A stretch of 64,000 nucleotides of DNA from Winogradskya humida. GTDB lineage: Bacteria; Actinomycetota; Actinomycetes; Mycobacteriales; Micromonosporaceae. Made by a program: the position numbers and the translations under genes. The stretch covers positions 1-64,000 of the forward strand of contig NZ_BOMN01000132.1 in NCBI RefSeq assembly GCF_016862215.1, read 5' to 3'. Below the pieces are notes generated by a model that was given only the letters and a program-made list of their open reading frames with translations, did no database searches and was not told where the DNA came from. Below are positions 32,920-42,862 of this stretch, piece after piece (within the stretch, counting starts at the first letter, position 1; the number at the start of each line of letters is the position of its first letter).

Positions 32920-33864
32920 ATGACTGAACTCGGGAACAGCGGCATCGAGGTCTTCCCGCTCGCCCTCGGCGGCAACACCTTCGGGTGGACCAGCGACGCG
33001 AGCACGTCGGAGCAGGTCCTCGACGCCTACCTCGCGGGCGGCGGCACGTTCATCGACACCGCCGACGGATATTCGGCGTGGGCCCCCGGTAACTCCGGCG
33101 GCGAGTCGGAGACGATCATCGGTGCCTGGCTGGCCGCCCGCGGCAACCGCGACCGCATCGTCCTCGCGACCAAGGTCAGCCAGCACCCGCAGTTCCGCGG
33201 CCTCTCCGCGGCCAATATCGCCGCGGCAGCCGACGCCTCCCTCACCCGGCTCCGCACCGACGTCATCGACCTCTACTGGGCGCACTACGACGACGCGAAC
33301 ACGCCCCTGCAGGAGACCGCCGGGGCGTTCGACGCGCTGGTGCGGGCCGGCAAGGTGCGCGCGATCGGGGTGTCGAACTACACCGGCGACCGCATCCGGG
33401 AGTGGTTCGAGATCGCCCGGCGCGAGGGCTACGCACTGCCCGTCGCGGTCCAGCCGCACTACAACCTGGTCAAACGCGGCGCGTACGAGCGCGACATCGC
33501 CCCCGTCGCCGCCGCCGAGCACCTCGCCGTCGTGCCCTACTACGGCCTGGCCAGTGGCTTCCTGACCGGCAAGTACAAGACCGCCGCCGATGTGGCCGGG
33601 GCACGCGGGCAGGCCGCCGGCTCGTATCTCAACGATGCCGGGCTCGCCGTCGTCAAGGTGCTCGAGGACATCGCAGCGGGCAGCGACGTCGCCCCGGCCA
33701 CGGTGGCACTGTCCTGGCTGCGTGGCCGTCCCGACGTGGCCGCCCCGATCGCCAGCGCCAGCAAGGTCGAGCAGCTCCCCGCGCTGCTCGCCTCGGCCAC
33801 GTTCGAGCTCAGCGCCGACGGACGCCGCGCGCTCGACGAGGTCTCCGCGAGCGTCCCGCAGTAG
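32920..33864 (+). CDS. Aldo/keto reductase
   Basis: 314 residues. NAD(P)H-dependent TIM-barrel enzyme: FIDTADGYS holds the catalytic Asp and Tyr, IVLATKVSQHP the Lys, and IDLYWAHYDD carries the His in a slightly changed position. AIGVSNYT and the C-terminal TVALSWLRGRPDVAAPIASA are typical of the AKR11/12-like YdhF/Tas group. The substrate is unknown. It is convergent with the beta-galactosidase, 12 bases apart. Confidence 0.92.
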   Translation: MTELGNSGIEVFPLALGGNTFGWTSDASTSEQVLDAYLAGGGTFIDTADGYSAWAPGNSGGESETIIGAWLAARGNRDRIVLATKVSQHPQFRGLSAANIAAAADASLTRLRTDVIDLYWAHYDDANTPLQETAGAFDALVRAGKVRAIGVSNYTGDRIREWFEIARREGYALPVAVQPHYNLVKRGAYERDIAPVAAAEHLAVVPYYGLASGFLTGKYKTAADVAGARGQAAGSYLNDAGLAVVKVLEDIAAGSDVAPATVALSWLRGRPDVAAPIASASKVEQLPALLASATFELSADGRRALDEVSASVPQ

Positions 33865-33876
33865 GAGCGGGCCGGA

Positions 33877-36723
33877 TCAAGCCTGCAGGATGACGCGGAG
33901 TCGTTGCGGCGAGGGCGTGAGCCTGTATTCGGGCAGCACGCCCTGGCCGCACGAAGCAGTCCCGACGCCGCTGGTGGCAGCGTCCAGCGAGATCCAGGTC
34001 TCCGTGGCGTCAGGCAGTTCGTGGTCGTGGGCGGTCGCGGCGATCGTCGCGCGGGACCACGGGCGCACGGTCAGCGACACGTCCGTGCCGAGCACGCGCA
34101 GGGACGCTGCCCCGAGGTCGATCAGCGCGTCGTCGACCACGCGGGCGCCGTGCTCCTGCGGGCGTACGGTCCGGACCGCGAAGTCATCGGTGCTCGCGGT
34201 GAACGTGCCGTAGCGCGCGCCCTGGCCGGTGTCCGGATACTGCGGTCCGGGGCCGTAGCCGGTCCAGGTGACCTGCCGGGCCGGTGCCGCCACGCGCAGG
34301 TCGAGTCCGGCGCGGGCCCAGTCGCACGGCCACGGACCGTAGGGTTCCAGGCTCAGGTCGAGGGCGAGCGCGGTGCCGTCGGTGGTCCAGCGCCAGGTCG
34401 CGGCGACACCCGCGTAGCGCACGGGCAGACCATGACGGGTCCGCACCACCAGTGCGTCGCCGTCCTCAGTGAACTCGACCAGCCGGGTCCGCAGGTCGTC
34501 CAGCCGCGCGTTCGCCCAGCGGACGGCGACCGGGGGCAGGTCCTGCTCCTCCCAGCCGGTGCCGCGATCGTTGTCGGTGGGTGCCCGCCACAGGCTCACG
34601 GCCACGTCGTGCAGGTCGAGCTCGCCGAGGCGTACCGGCATGCCTGTGTGCTCGTCGAAAACCGCGGGCCCGAGTCGCAGCGGGACCGACGTCAGGGTCG
34701 GTGCCGGGCGGTGCGGGACGTGCTGGACCCACGCGACCTCGTGCCCGGCCTCGCACCCGTCGCCGGCCGCACGCCGCCGCAGGCTGATGATCACCGGGCC
34801 GTTCGTGGCGGCCAAAGTCAACGGTACGACGACCTGTGCGCCCACCGTCACCGAAGGCAACTCGATCGGCGTGGTGACCCCGTCGACGACCGCGACCGCT
34901 TCCAGGTGTGCCAGGTCCAGCGCGTGGTAGCGGTTGATGACGGTCACCGCCGACAGGTCCGGGGCGAGTTCCAGGCCGACGGGGGAGAAGACGCGCGCGA
35001 GGTCGGCGAGAGCGGGGCCGGGCGTCTTGCCGGCGTGCACGAGCCCGTCGATGACGAAGTTGCCGTCGTGGACGCGTTCGCCGAAGTCGCCGCCGTACAG
35101 GCTGACCGGGCGGCCGCCGATCTCGTACAGCGCGTGCTCGACCCATTCCCAGATGAAGCCGCCGGCCAGCCGCGGGTAGGTGTGGAACAGCTCCTGGTAT
35201 TCGCTGAGCCCGCCCGGCCCGTTGCCCATGGCGTGGGCGTACTCGCAGAGCATGAACGGCAGCGAGCGCCGGTGCTCGTCCTCGTCGGGGTCCGCGAAGC
35301 TGCCGATCCGTTCGACCTCGCCCGTCGTCGCGTACATGCGGGAGTAGAGATCGACGTGCAGTGAGCGCGGGTCGCCCTCGTAGTGCACGAGCCGCTCGGG
35401 GTCGCGTTGTTTCGCCCAGATCGCGATCGCGTCGAGGTTCGCGCCGGTGCCGGCCTCGTTGCCCAGCGACCAGATCAGCACGCTGGGATGGTTCTTGTCG
35501 CGCTCCACCGTGCGGCGCATCCGGTCGGCGTACGCGGGCAGCCACTGCGGGTCGTCGCTCGGGTTACGGTGCCAGTCCTCGGTCACGAAGCCGTGCGTCT
35601 CGAGGTCGTTCTCCAGGACGAGGTAGATCCCGATCTCGTCGGCGAGGTCCAGGAACGCGGCGTCGGGCGGGTAGTGCGAGGTGCGTACGGCGTTGATGTT
35701 GTGCTGTTTCATGAGCAGCAACTCGGCCCGCGCGGTGTCGAGGTCCACCGCCCGGCCCCTGCGCGGGTCGTGCTCGTGCCGGTTCACGCCGCGGAACAGC
35801 AACGGCGCGCCGTTGAGCAGCAGTGTGGAGTTCTCGACGTGCACGGTCCGGAAACCGATGCGCAGGTTCACGGTCTCGGACGGCGTGCGCACCTGGGCCG
35901 CGTACAAATAAGGTGTCTCTGCGCTCCAAGGCCGGACCGATGGCAGGAGATGGTCCACACCCGGGGTGAAGTCGCCGAGGCCGTCGACGCTGATGGTCGC
36001 TTCGGCACCGTCCTCCACGTCGTGGTTTTCCGCGTCGCCGTTCTTCGCGTCGCCGTTCTCCCTGTCGACATCGATGCGCAGGGTGCCGGCGCCGTTGTCG
36101 TATCCGGCGTGCACGAAGACGTCGCGGATTCCGCCACGTGGGCGGGCGAGCAGGGTGACGCTGCGGAAGATGCCGGGCATCCACCACATGTCCTGGTCTT
36201 CGAGGTAGCTGTGCGCGGACCACTGCGCCAGGCGTACGAGCAGCAGGTTGGCACCCGCCCGCAGCACCCCGGTGGTCTCGAACTCGGTGGTGAGCCTGCT
36301 CCCGCGAAGCGTGCCGAGCTCGACGCCGTTGAGCCACACGGTCGCGGCACCGTCGACGCCCTCGAACCGCAGCACCGAGGGGTGGGCGAGCACGTCCGAG
36401 CCGGCGTTGAACTCGAGGCGGTGGTCGTAAACGGGGTTGTCGTCCGGCGGGAACGGCGGATCCATCGGGAACGGATAGTCGACGTTCGCGTAGATCGGGG
36501 TGCCGATTCCCTGCAGGGCCAGATGGCCGGGCACCTCAACCGGTGACCAGATCCCCTGATCGTCGTCGGTGACGTGGCGCGGGGTCGGGAACGACCGCAC
36601 CTGCCACGTGCCGTCGAGCACCTGCCGCGGAGCGTCGGAGCGCAGGTGTGCACGGGGTGCGCGGCCCCCGGTGCCGGGCAGCGGCGACGCCAGGTCGTTG
36701 ATCACCTTCTGCAGGCTACTCAA
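33877..36723 (-). CDS. lacZ: GH2 beta-galactosidase (LacZ type)
   Basis: 948 residues, near the full 1000-residue LacZ length. The start is a TTG at 36723 with a weak site; a GTG at 36705 is an alternative. Jelly-roll sugar-binding domain (residues about 50-220), two Ig-like domains, the catalytic barrel with acid/base Glu in IWSLGNEAGTG (about 422) and nucleophile Glu in LCEYAHAMGNGPGG (about 492), and a C-terminal Bgal_small_N domain with PTDNDRGTGWEEQ. A short charged repeat (GDAKNGDAENHDVEDG) sits near residue 230 and is unusual for the family. It hydrolyses beta-galactosides in the cytoplasm. It is 27 bases downstream of the TM2 gene. Confidence 0.95.
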   Translation of the reverse strand: MSSLQKVINDLASPLPGTGGRAPRAHLRSDAPRQVLDGTWQVRSFPTPRHVTDDDQGIWSPVEVPGHLALQGIGTPIYANVDYPFPMDPPFPPDDNPVYDHRLEFNAGSDVLAHPSVLRFEGVDGAATVWLNGVELGTLRGSRLTTEFETTGVLRAGANLLLVRLAQWSAHSYLEDQDMWWMPGIFRSVTLLARPRGGIRDVFVHAGYDNGAGTLRIDVDRENGDAKNGDAENHDVEDGAEATISVDGLGDFTPGVDHLLPSVRPWSAETPYLYAAQVRTPSETVNLRIGFRTVHVENSTLLLNGAPLLFRGVNRHEHDPRRGRAVDLDTARAELLLMKQHNINAVRTSHYPPDAAFLDLADEIGIYLVLENDLETHGFVTEDWHRNPSDDPQWLPAYADRMRRTVERDKNHPSVLIWSLGNEAGTGANLDAIAIWAKQRDPERLVHYEGDPRSLHVDLYSRMYATTGEVERIGSFADPDEDEHRRSLPFMLCEYAHAMGNGPGGLSEYQELFHTYPRLAGGFIWEWVEHALYEIGGRPVSLYGGDFGERVHDGNFVIDGLVHAGKTPGPALADLARVFSPVGLELAPDLSAVTVINRYHALDLAHLEAVAVVDGVTTPIELPSVTVGAQVVVPLTLAATNGPVIISLRRRAAGDGCEAGHEVAWVQHVPHRPAPTLTSVPLRLGPAVFDEHTGMPVRLGELDLHDVAVSLWRAPTDNDRGTGWEEQDLPPVAVRWANARLDDLRTRLVEFTEDGDALVVRTRHGLPVRYAGVAATWRWTTDGTALALDLSLEPYGPWPCDWARAGLDLRVAAPARQVTWTGYGPGPQYPDTGQGARYGTFTASTDDFAVRTVRPQEHGARVVDDALIDLGAASLRVLGTDVSLTVRPWSRATIAATAHDHELPDATETWISLDAATSGVGTASCGQGVLPEYRLTPSPQRLRVILQA

Positions 36724-36750
36724 CCCCCGGCGCCGCCGCCTTCAGCTATG

Positions 36751-37005
36751 TCAGGAGTCGCGCAGCGGACGGCCCTGGCCGTCCACGCCACCGTTGACGA
36801 GAATCATGATGCCGTCGATGAAGCCCCACAGGCCCCCGATGCCACAGGTGAAGACCGAAGCGACGAGCTGGAGCACACCGGTACGGGTGTGACCCATGTA
36901 GAACCGGCCGATGCCGAGCGAGCCGAGGAAGATACCGAGAAGCCCGGCGACGAGCTTGCTCTTGTCCGAGACACCGCCCGGCTGCTGGTACTGAGGTGTG
37001 GTCAT
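36751..37005 (-). CDS. TM2-domain small membrane protein
   Basis: 84 residues with the TM2 pattern: KSKLVAGLLGIFLGSLGIGR, the FYMGHT turn, then GVLQLVASVFTCGIGGLWGF and the closing IDGIMILVNG. TM2 proteins have two close membrane helices and are found in all bacterial phyla; their role is unclear. The gene is just upstream of lacZ on the same strand, perhaps by chance. Confidence 0.85.
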   Translation of the reverse strand: MTTPQYQQPGGVSDKSKLVAGLLGIFLGSLGIGRFYMGHTRTGVLQLVASVFTCGIGGLWGFIDGIMILVNGGVDGQGRPLRDS

Positions 37006-37161
37006 GACGCGGAACCATAGTGATCTCTATGTGCTCCGCTACGCCCGGGGTCCACAATATGGGACACCGACCGGGCAAACCTGTCCGTTCGGCTGGTCAC
37101 GATGGGCTGTGCGTACCGTTCCGGACCCCTGTCGCCGCCCGCTTGCACCGTTCCTGCGCTT

Positions 37162-37810
37162 TCAGAAACCTTGATCCTGCAGCCATTTCAGCGTCACGCC
37201 GGCCACTTCCCGCCACCCGTGATCAACGGTCAGCGAATGCCCCCGCCGAATGCACCGCGAAGTTGGCCGCCGACACCTGAAACACCGGCCGCGCCGGCGC
37301 AGGAATCGACCACGCATCGAACAACGCCCCCGACTCCTGCTCACTCACCTCATTCCCGATCCCGTAACGCCATTCCTCCCGGCTCAGCGACACAGCCCTG
37401 TGCAGATTCGCCGGATTCCGCAACGCCGGCAACGCCGACCGCAACTGAGCAAACGGCAGAGCGAACACACCCTTGATCTGAGCCGGATCAACAGCCACGG
37501 CCGCTACCCCGACGCCCTGCCCGAGCAACTTCTCCGCCACGAGCCCGCCGAACGAGTGCCCGATGATGATCGGGCTGGCCGGCAGCGACTCAATGATCGT
37601 CGCGTAATGCGCCACGGCATCGTCGATGCCGGTGCCGGCAACCGCATCGGGGTTCGCCCGCGCCTCTTCTACGGTGTCCGGCTCCCCGGGCCACCCGGGC
37701 GCAACCGGCTCATAACCCGCCTCCCGGAAGAACTCCACCCACGGTCCCCAACTCGAAGCGTGAAGCCACAACCCATGAATAAAAACAATGGGGGTACGTT
37801 CGCCGGCCAT
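37162..37810 (-). pseudogene. Alpha/beta-hydrolase with an internal deletion and frameshift
   Basis: The N-terminal 190 residues are a normal hydrolase: IVFIHGLWLHASSWGPW with the oxyanion HG and the nucleophile elbow IIIGHSFGGLVAEKLLG. After AANFAVHSAG the frame ends at AFADR-stop. In the next frame the family C terminus continues at once (GHSLTVDHGWREVAGVTLKW, with the catalytic His). About 50-60 residues including the catalytic Asp strand are missing. The join lies between two copies of GCATTCG six bases apart, as expected for slippage between short repeats. The product would have no catalytic His. Confidence 0.85.
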
Positions 37811-38217
37811 GATCTCGTCCTGTCTGCAGAGCCGCTGAGTCCGCCCCAGAAAACCAGCCCCGAACCGCCCCCGTATCCCCGAAACAGATGACCGCCCCCC
37901 ACCCCCGCCGCACTGCCGCCCGCCACCCCATCACCCGAACAGATCAGCCGGGTGGTGGTCGCGGCGTCGGGTGTCGGGAAGTCCCGGCTGTGGACGATGC
38001 GCAATAAATCTCGGACTCGGCGTCATGGACCGTAGCGCCGGCGGCTCGCATGCTGAATCCAGCGGGCCGGTGACCATCAACGCCTCGGCCACATGTCTCA
38101 GCCCGCCGAACGCCCGAGCTTGGCTTCCGCCGCGGAGCCGAAAAAGGGTATTGATGTCCGGCATGGATCCGCACATGGCGAACCTGCACGACGCCGAGCC
38201 GCTCACCGAGCAGCGGC
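37811..38217. other. 400-bp gap without a recognised gene
   Basis: Frames on both strands are short and lack family features. The stretch contains the promoter side of the broken hydrolase and of the oxidoreductase at 38218. No repeat, hairpin with T tract or tRNA was seen. Confidence 0.4.
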
Positions 38218-39309
38218 ATGGCTGACCGGCCGATCGGCGTCGGTATCGTCGGCCTGAGCGCCAAGGGGGGCTGGGCGGCCGCGGGTCACCTGCCCGCCCT
38301 GGCGGCGGTCGACGGGATCGAGTTGCGTGCCCTGGCGACAAGCTCACCCGCCTCGGCCCGCGCCGCCGGGGCAGCGTACGGCGTCCCCGCCTACGCCTCC
38401 GTCGAGCAGCTCGCCGACGACGAGAGCGTCGACCTCGTGGTCGTCGCCGTCAAGGTGCCTCAGCATCGCGAGCTCGTACTGCCCGTGCTGAGGGCCGGCG
38501 TCCCGGTGCTGTCGGAGTGGCCGCTCGCGGTTGACCTGCCCGAGGCCGAGGAACTGCAACGCGCGGCCGGAGCAACGCCGGCCTTCGTCGGCCTGCAGGG
38601 GCGATCGTCGCCCACTTTCCGCTGGCTTCGCGACCTGGTGGCACAGGGATACGTGGGGGAGGTGCTCTCCGCCACCGTGGTGGCGTCCTCAACCGAATGG
38701 GGCACACCCGTGCCGCCGCGTGGGGTCTACACCCTCGATCGCACGCTCGGGGCCACGATGCTGACCATCGCGTTCGCTCCGGCGATCGACCTGGTGTCCA
38801 TGGTCCTAGGTGAACTGCAGGATGTGGTCGCCACGACCGCGACCCGCCGCCACCACGTGCCTCTGGCCACCACCGGTCAACTCGTCCCGATGACCGCCGA
38901 GGACCAGATCGCCGTCTCAGGAACCCTGGCCGGCGGGGCGATCCTGTCCGTCCACCATCGCGGTGGTGCGACCTCGGGAGCGGGATTTTCCCTGATCATC
39001 GACGGCACCGACGGCAGGCTCGACGTCACCGGCGCCGAGTTCCCCCACCTCGGACCGGTCACGGTGCGGGGCACCCGCGGTCACACCCGCCCGGCCGAGC
39101 TCCCCCTGCCCAGCGCTTACGACGCCCATCCCCGCCTGGCCGGAACGCACATCCACACCCTGACCCACGCCTACACCGCCATCCGCGACGACCTGATCCA
39201 CGGCACGTCCACAGCACCCGACTTCACCCACGCCGTCCGCCGCCACCGCCTCCTGGACGCGATCACCCGCTCCGCCGACACAGGCCGGCGAGTAACCACC
39301 CACCTGTAG
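38218..39309 (+). CDS. Gfo/Idh/MocA-family oxidoreductase
   Basis: 363 residues. NAD(P)-binding Rossmann start VGIVGLSAKGGWAAAGHLPA, DLVVVAVKVPQHRELV and the EKP-position block LSEWPLAVDL, where the usual Lys is Trp. The C-terminal domain contains LDRTLGATMLTIAFAPAIDL, with no clear His of the typical GGGxLxDxGxHxxD motif. These changes place it in the Gal80-like branch, which can bind a sugar or NAD without catalysis. Role unknown. Confidence 0.83.
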   Translation: MADRPIGVGIVGLSAKGGWAAAGHLPALAAVDGIELRALATSSPASARAAGAAYGVPAYASVEQLADDESVDLVVVAVKVPQHRELVLPVLRAGVPVLSEWPLAVDLPEAEELQRAAGATPAFVGLQGRSSPTFRWLRDLVAQGYVGEVLSATVVASSTEWGTPVPPRGVYTLDRTLGATMLTIAFAPAIDLVSMVLGELQDVVATTATRRHHVPLATTGQLVPMTAEDQIAVSGTLAGGAILSVHHRGGATSGAGFSLIIDGTDGRLDVTGAEFPHLGPVTVRGTRGHTRPAELPLPSAYDAHPRLAGTHIHTLTHAYTAIRDDLIHGTSTAPDFTHAVRRHRLLDAITRSADTGRRVTTHL

Positions 39310-39669
39310 ATGGCTTGCCACACCCACCCGCGCGGGCCCGGTGCATGCCGTCCAGGAGGCGCTGCGCCACCTGTCCGGCGGCGGCCGGAGCATCACCACG
39401 GGCTCGGTCACCGTCTGCCGTCCACCACGCTCGGTCCGTTCGGCCCGCGAATCATGTGGCGTTGTGTGATCCCCAGGCGTCCAGGAACAGCACCGCGGGC
39501 CTCACGAGGGGCCGAGCCGAAAGCTCGGGACAGCCCCGAGCCTCCTGCCACGGGCCGGCGGAGGGATCAAATCCGTCCGCAGGGTCCGGTATGGAATCGG
39601 CCCAACCTCGGCGAGGAAGACAAGCCGTAGCGGGGTGGCAGCTCCGGGAACGCGGTGAATGTGGCCGGG
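39310..39669. other. 360-bp gap with hairpin-rich DNA
   Basis: No coding frame. Several stem-loops are visible, for example CCGAGC-CGAAA-GCTCGG near 39522 and an 8-bp stem around a T-loop-like ATCAAAT near 39565. The rest of a tRNA (acceptor, D and anticodon arms) cannot be found. Confidence 0.35.
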
Positions 39670-40344
39670 TCAGGTGGGGCGGCCGGGGGTGACGAGGCCG
39701 GTTTCGTAGGCGAAGACGACCAGTTGGGCACGGTCTCGGGAGGTGGTTTTCATCATGGCTCGGTTGACGTGGGTTTTGGCTGTTGAGGCGCTGATGTAGA
39801 GGCGGTCGGCGATTTCGGTGTTGGAGAGGCCGGCGCCGACGAGGGCGGTGATTTCGCGTTCGCGGGCGGTCAGCTCGGCCGGCAACGGGGTGTGCTGGAC
39901 GGGCGGGGTTGCTGGTTGGGTCAGGAAGCGGGCGATCAGGGCTGTGGTGGCGGACGGGGAGAGCAGGGATTCGCCGGCTGCGATCGTACGGATGGCCTGG
40001 AGGAGTTCTTCGGGGTCTACGCCTTTGCCCAGGAAGCCGCTCGCGCCGGCGCGGAGGGCTGCCACCACCAGTTCGTCGGTTTCGAAGGTGGTGAGGACCA
40101 GGATGCGTACGCCTGCCAGGTCCTCGTTCTCGGTGATCTGGCGGGTGGCGGCTATGCCGTCCGTTCCCGGCATGCGGATGTCCATCAGGACCACGTCGGC
40201 CTGGGAGGTACGGGCCAGGGCGACCGCCTCCTCGCCGGTGGCGGCTTCGGCGACCACTTCGAGGCCTTCGGTGCTGTCGATCAGCAGGCGGAAGGTGGCG
40301 CGGAGCAGGGCCTGGTCGTCGGCGAGGAGGACGCGAACTGTCAC
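39670..40344 (-). CDS. NarL/LuxR-type response regulator without a partner kinase
   Basis: 224 residues. Receiver with DDQ, phospho-Asp in VVLMDIRMPGTDG, Thr in ILVLTTF and Lys in SGFLGKGVDP. C-terminal LuxR helix-turn-helix: LTAREREITALVGAGLSNTE, then STAKTHVNRAM. It lies 50 bases downstream of the MMPL gene on the same strand. Its histidine kinase, usually next door, is absent. Confidence 0.92.
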   Translation of the reverse strand: MTVRVLLADDQALLRATFRLLIDSTEGLEVVAEAATGEEAVALARTSQADVVLMDIRMPGTDGIAATRQITENEDLAGVRILVLTTFETDELVVAALRAGASGFLGKGVDPEELLQAIRTIAAGESLLSPSATTALIARFLTQPATPPVQHTPLPAELTAREREITALVGAGLSNTEIADRLYISASTAKTHVNRAMMKTTSRDRAQLVVFAYETGLVTPGRPT

Positions 40345-40394
40345 CGGGTGAGCCTTTCAGAAGCGGACGGGCGGCGCGGGAGGCGGCGGGAACG

Positions 40395-42533
40395 TCAGCC
40401 GACGGTGACGGGGTCGCGGGTTTCGGCGGGGGCGGGGCCTTCGATGGAGACCTTGGGGGTGAGCTTGTCGGCCCAGCGGGGGAAGTACCAGTTTGCCCGG
40501 CCGAGGAGGGTCATCAGGGCGGGGATCAGGGTGAGCCGGACGACCAGGGCGTCGACGAGGACGGCGATGGCGAGGCCGATCCCGATCATGGAGACGATGC
40601 GTTCGCCGCTGAAGCCGAAGGATGCGAAGACGCTGAGCATGATGGTTGCCGCGGCGGCGATGACCACGGCGGTCTCGGCTACGCCGGTGCGGACGGCGCG
40701 GTGGTTGTCGTGGGTGTGGGTCCATTCCTCGTGCATGCGGCTGACCAGGAAGACCTGGTAGTCCATGGAGAGGCCGAACATGATGCCGACGATCAGAACC
40801 GGGATGAGGTACATGACCGGGGCGCCGGTGCCGACTCCCAGCAGTTCCGTGCCCCAGCCCCATTGGAAGATCGCGGTGACGACGCCGAGGCCGACGGCGA
40901 TGGTGGCCACGTTGCTGATCGCTCCTACCAGCGGCACCAGGAGACTGCGGAACGCCACGGCCAGCAGGAGGAAACCGAGCAGCGCGATCAGGCCCAGGTA
41001 GAGCGGGAGTTTGCTCATCAGCGCGCCGGACAGGTCGATGCTCGTGGCGGTCGTGCCGCCGACGTAGACCTCGGCGCCGGACGCGGGGATGACATCGTTG
41101 CGCAGGGTGGCGACCAGATCCGAGGTTTCGGCGGTCTGAGCGCTGGTCGCCGGGGTCACGGTTGCCACCGCGATGCCGTTCTGCGCGGGCACGGCCTTCA
41201 CCGATGCCACGCCTGGTACGGAAGGCAGCCTCTTGACCAGGGCGGTGAACGCGGTGCCGGGGGTCGGTGAGACCAGGAGCAGGGTGGCGTCGAAGCCGTC
41301 GCCGAAGCCCTGCGACATCATCTCGTAGTAGGCGTGGGAGGACGTTCCGGCGGGGTCGCTGCTGGCGTCGGCGTCGCCCACGCGCAGGGCGGTGACCGGC
41401 AGGGCGAGCGCGACGATAACCACGACGGCGAGGGAGCCGAGGCGCAGCGGGGCGCGCTGCACCAGAGCAGCCCAGCGCTCGGCAAACCCGGCACGATGGA
41501 CCGGCCGGGAGAAGCGGGTCAGGAATCCGCCGGCCGGCTGCGAGAGGCGCGCGGAGCGGGGCAGGACACGCGGGCCGAGGATCGCCAGCAGCGCGGGGAG
41601 CAGCGTGATCGCGGCGGCGACGGTGAACGCGACCGTGACCGCGGCGGCCTGGGACATGCCGGTGAGGATGCCGAGGTTCACCACGCGCATACCGAGCAGC
41701 GCGACGATGACGGTGGCACCGGCGAACGCGACGGCGCGGCCCGAGGTGTCCAGCGACTTCGCGATCGCGTCGGGTCCGGACGCGCCGCCCTGCACGGCTT
41801 TCCGGTAGCGGTTGACGATGAACAGCGCGTAGTCGATGCCGACGCCCAGGCCGATCAGCGCGCCCATGGTCAGGCTGGTCGCCGCGAGGTCGACGACGTG
41901 CGAGCCGAGCATCACCAGCAGCAGCGAGGCCGCCACCCCCACCAGGCCCGTGACGATCGGCAGCGCGGCGGCCCAGCCGGACCGGAAGACCAGCAGCAGG
42001 ATCGCGAGGGCGGCCAGGATGCCGACGGCCTCGGTGCCGTGCGACGCACCGGGCTGCTCGGTGAACGCGGCCCCGCCGGTCGTCACCGCCACGGTGCCGC
42101 CGGCCGCATCCGACGCGGCCTCGATGATCGGGCCGGTGTCGGCATCCCTGTCCAGCACGACGATCGCGTAGGCGGTGTCCGAGCCGGCGCTGATCTGCGC
42201 GGCGCCGGCTTTCCCGTACGGGCTGACCACCGATTCGACACCGGGCAGCGCCGCGACCTCGTCGAGCATCGCAGTGATCCGCCTCTGGACGGCGTCGTCA
42301 TCGATGCCGGCACCGGTCGTGCGCCAGGCGATGGTGCCCTGTTCAGTGTCGGCGGAAGAGCCTTGTGCCAGCAGGCTGTACGCCTTGGCGGGTTCGCTGT
42401 CGGGCAGGTTTGTCGAGTCGGTGAACGCGGTCCCGGCGCTCAGGGTCACGACCGCGAGGGCGACGAGGGCGACGATCCAGCCACCGAGGACGGCGAAGCG
42501 CCACCGGGAGCACCAGCGAGCAAGTGAGGTCAT
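40395..42533 (-). CDS. MMPL-family RND transporter
   Basis: 712 residues from the ATG at 42533; the frame is open further upstream. Twelve membrane helices in two halves, each with a large loop after the first helix (about 30-170 and 380-520). The MMPL proton-path residues are in place: GIGVDYALFIVNRYRKA for the first half and FGLSMDYQVFLVSRMHEEWT for the second. MMPL pumps export lipids, siderophores or drugs. The substrate is unknown. A response regulator gene follows in the same direction. Confidence 0.93.
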   Translation of the reverse strand: MTSLARWCSRWRFAVLGGWIVALVALAVVTLSAGTAFTDSTNLPDSEPAKAYSLLAQGSSADTEQGTIAWRTTGAGIDDDAVQRRITAMLDEVAALPGVESVVSPYGKAGAAQISAGSDTAYAIVVLDRDADTGPIIEAASDAAGGTVAVTTGGAAFTEQPGASHGTEAVGILAALAILLLVFRSGWAAALPIVTGLVGVAASLLLVMLGSHVVDLAATSLTMGALIGLGVGIDYALFIVNRYRKAVQGGASGPDAIAKSLDTSGRAVAFAGATVIVALLGMRVVNLGILTGMSQAAAVTVAFTVAAAITLLPALLAILGPRVLPRSARLSQPAGGFLTRFSRPVHRAGFAERWAALVQRAPLRLGSLAVVVIVALALPVTALRVGDADASSDPAGTSSHAYYEMMSQGFGDGFDATLLLVSPTPGTAFTALVKRLPSVPGVASVKAVPAQNGIAVATVTPATSAQTAETSDLVATLRNDVIPASGAEVYVGGTTATSIDLSGALMSKLPLYLGLIALLGFLLLAVAFRSLLVPLVGAISNVATIAVGLGVVTAIFQWGWGTELLGVGTGAPVMYLIPVLIVGIMFGLSMDYQVFLVSRMHEEWTHTHDNHRAVRTGVAETAVVIAAAATIMLSVFASFGFSGERIVSMIGIGLAIAVLVDALVVRLTLIPALMTLLGRANWYFPRWADKLTPKVSIEGPAPAETRDPVTVG

Positions 42534-42539
42534 GCGTCC

Positions 42540-42862
42540 AGCCTCGCTGCGACCTGCATTTTCGTCGTCAACCCAGCGCGGTGGTCCCGGGTACCGCACC
42601 CGCGGTACGGGCCTGCCGGCGCCGTCATGAAACCGACGTGGTGAGGGCGTGGAAACGTTGCCCAGATCGGCATCACCAACCCGTCCACCCGCGCTTTCAC
42701 GTTGAGTCGCCTGGTGACCCTCCGTGCCGGGGCGGGGGACAGGGACGGGCCCGACAGCTACTGGCCAGAGCCCTGGCGACAGGCGATTGGCACGACCTCC
42801 CGTTCGAGGGATGGGGCGCCTTCGCACGGGAGGTGCTCGATCAGCTGGCTGAATCCGCGGTC
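42540..42862. other. 320-bp gap, possible small gene remnant
   Basis: The + strand frame that ends at 42883 has a protein-like last part (ARQLLARALATGDWHDLPFE, then GWGAFAREVLDQL) but no believable start. I read it as a remnant or chance. The MMPL promoter must lie here. No repeat was seen. Confidence 0.35.

Noticed and set aside
37944..38347. A small minus-strand regulator-like frame upstream of the oxidoreductase
   Set aside because: No helix-turn-helix or other family feature could be recognised and codon bias is poor.
39540..39600. A T-arm-like hairpin with ATCAAAT loop suggesting a tRNA
   Set aside because: The T-loop has a wrong first base, the stem has eight pairs with a mismatch, and no acceptor, D or anticodon arm can be built around it.
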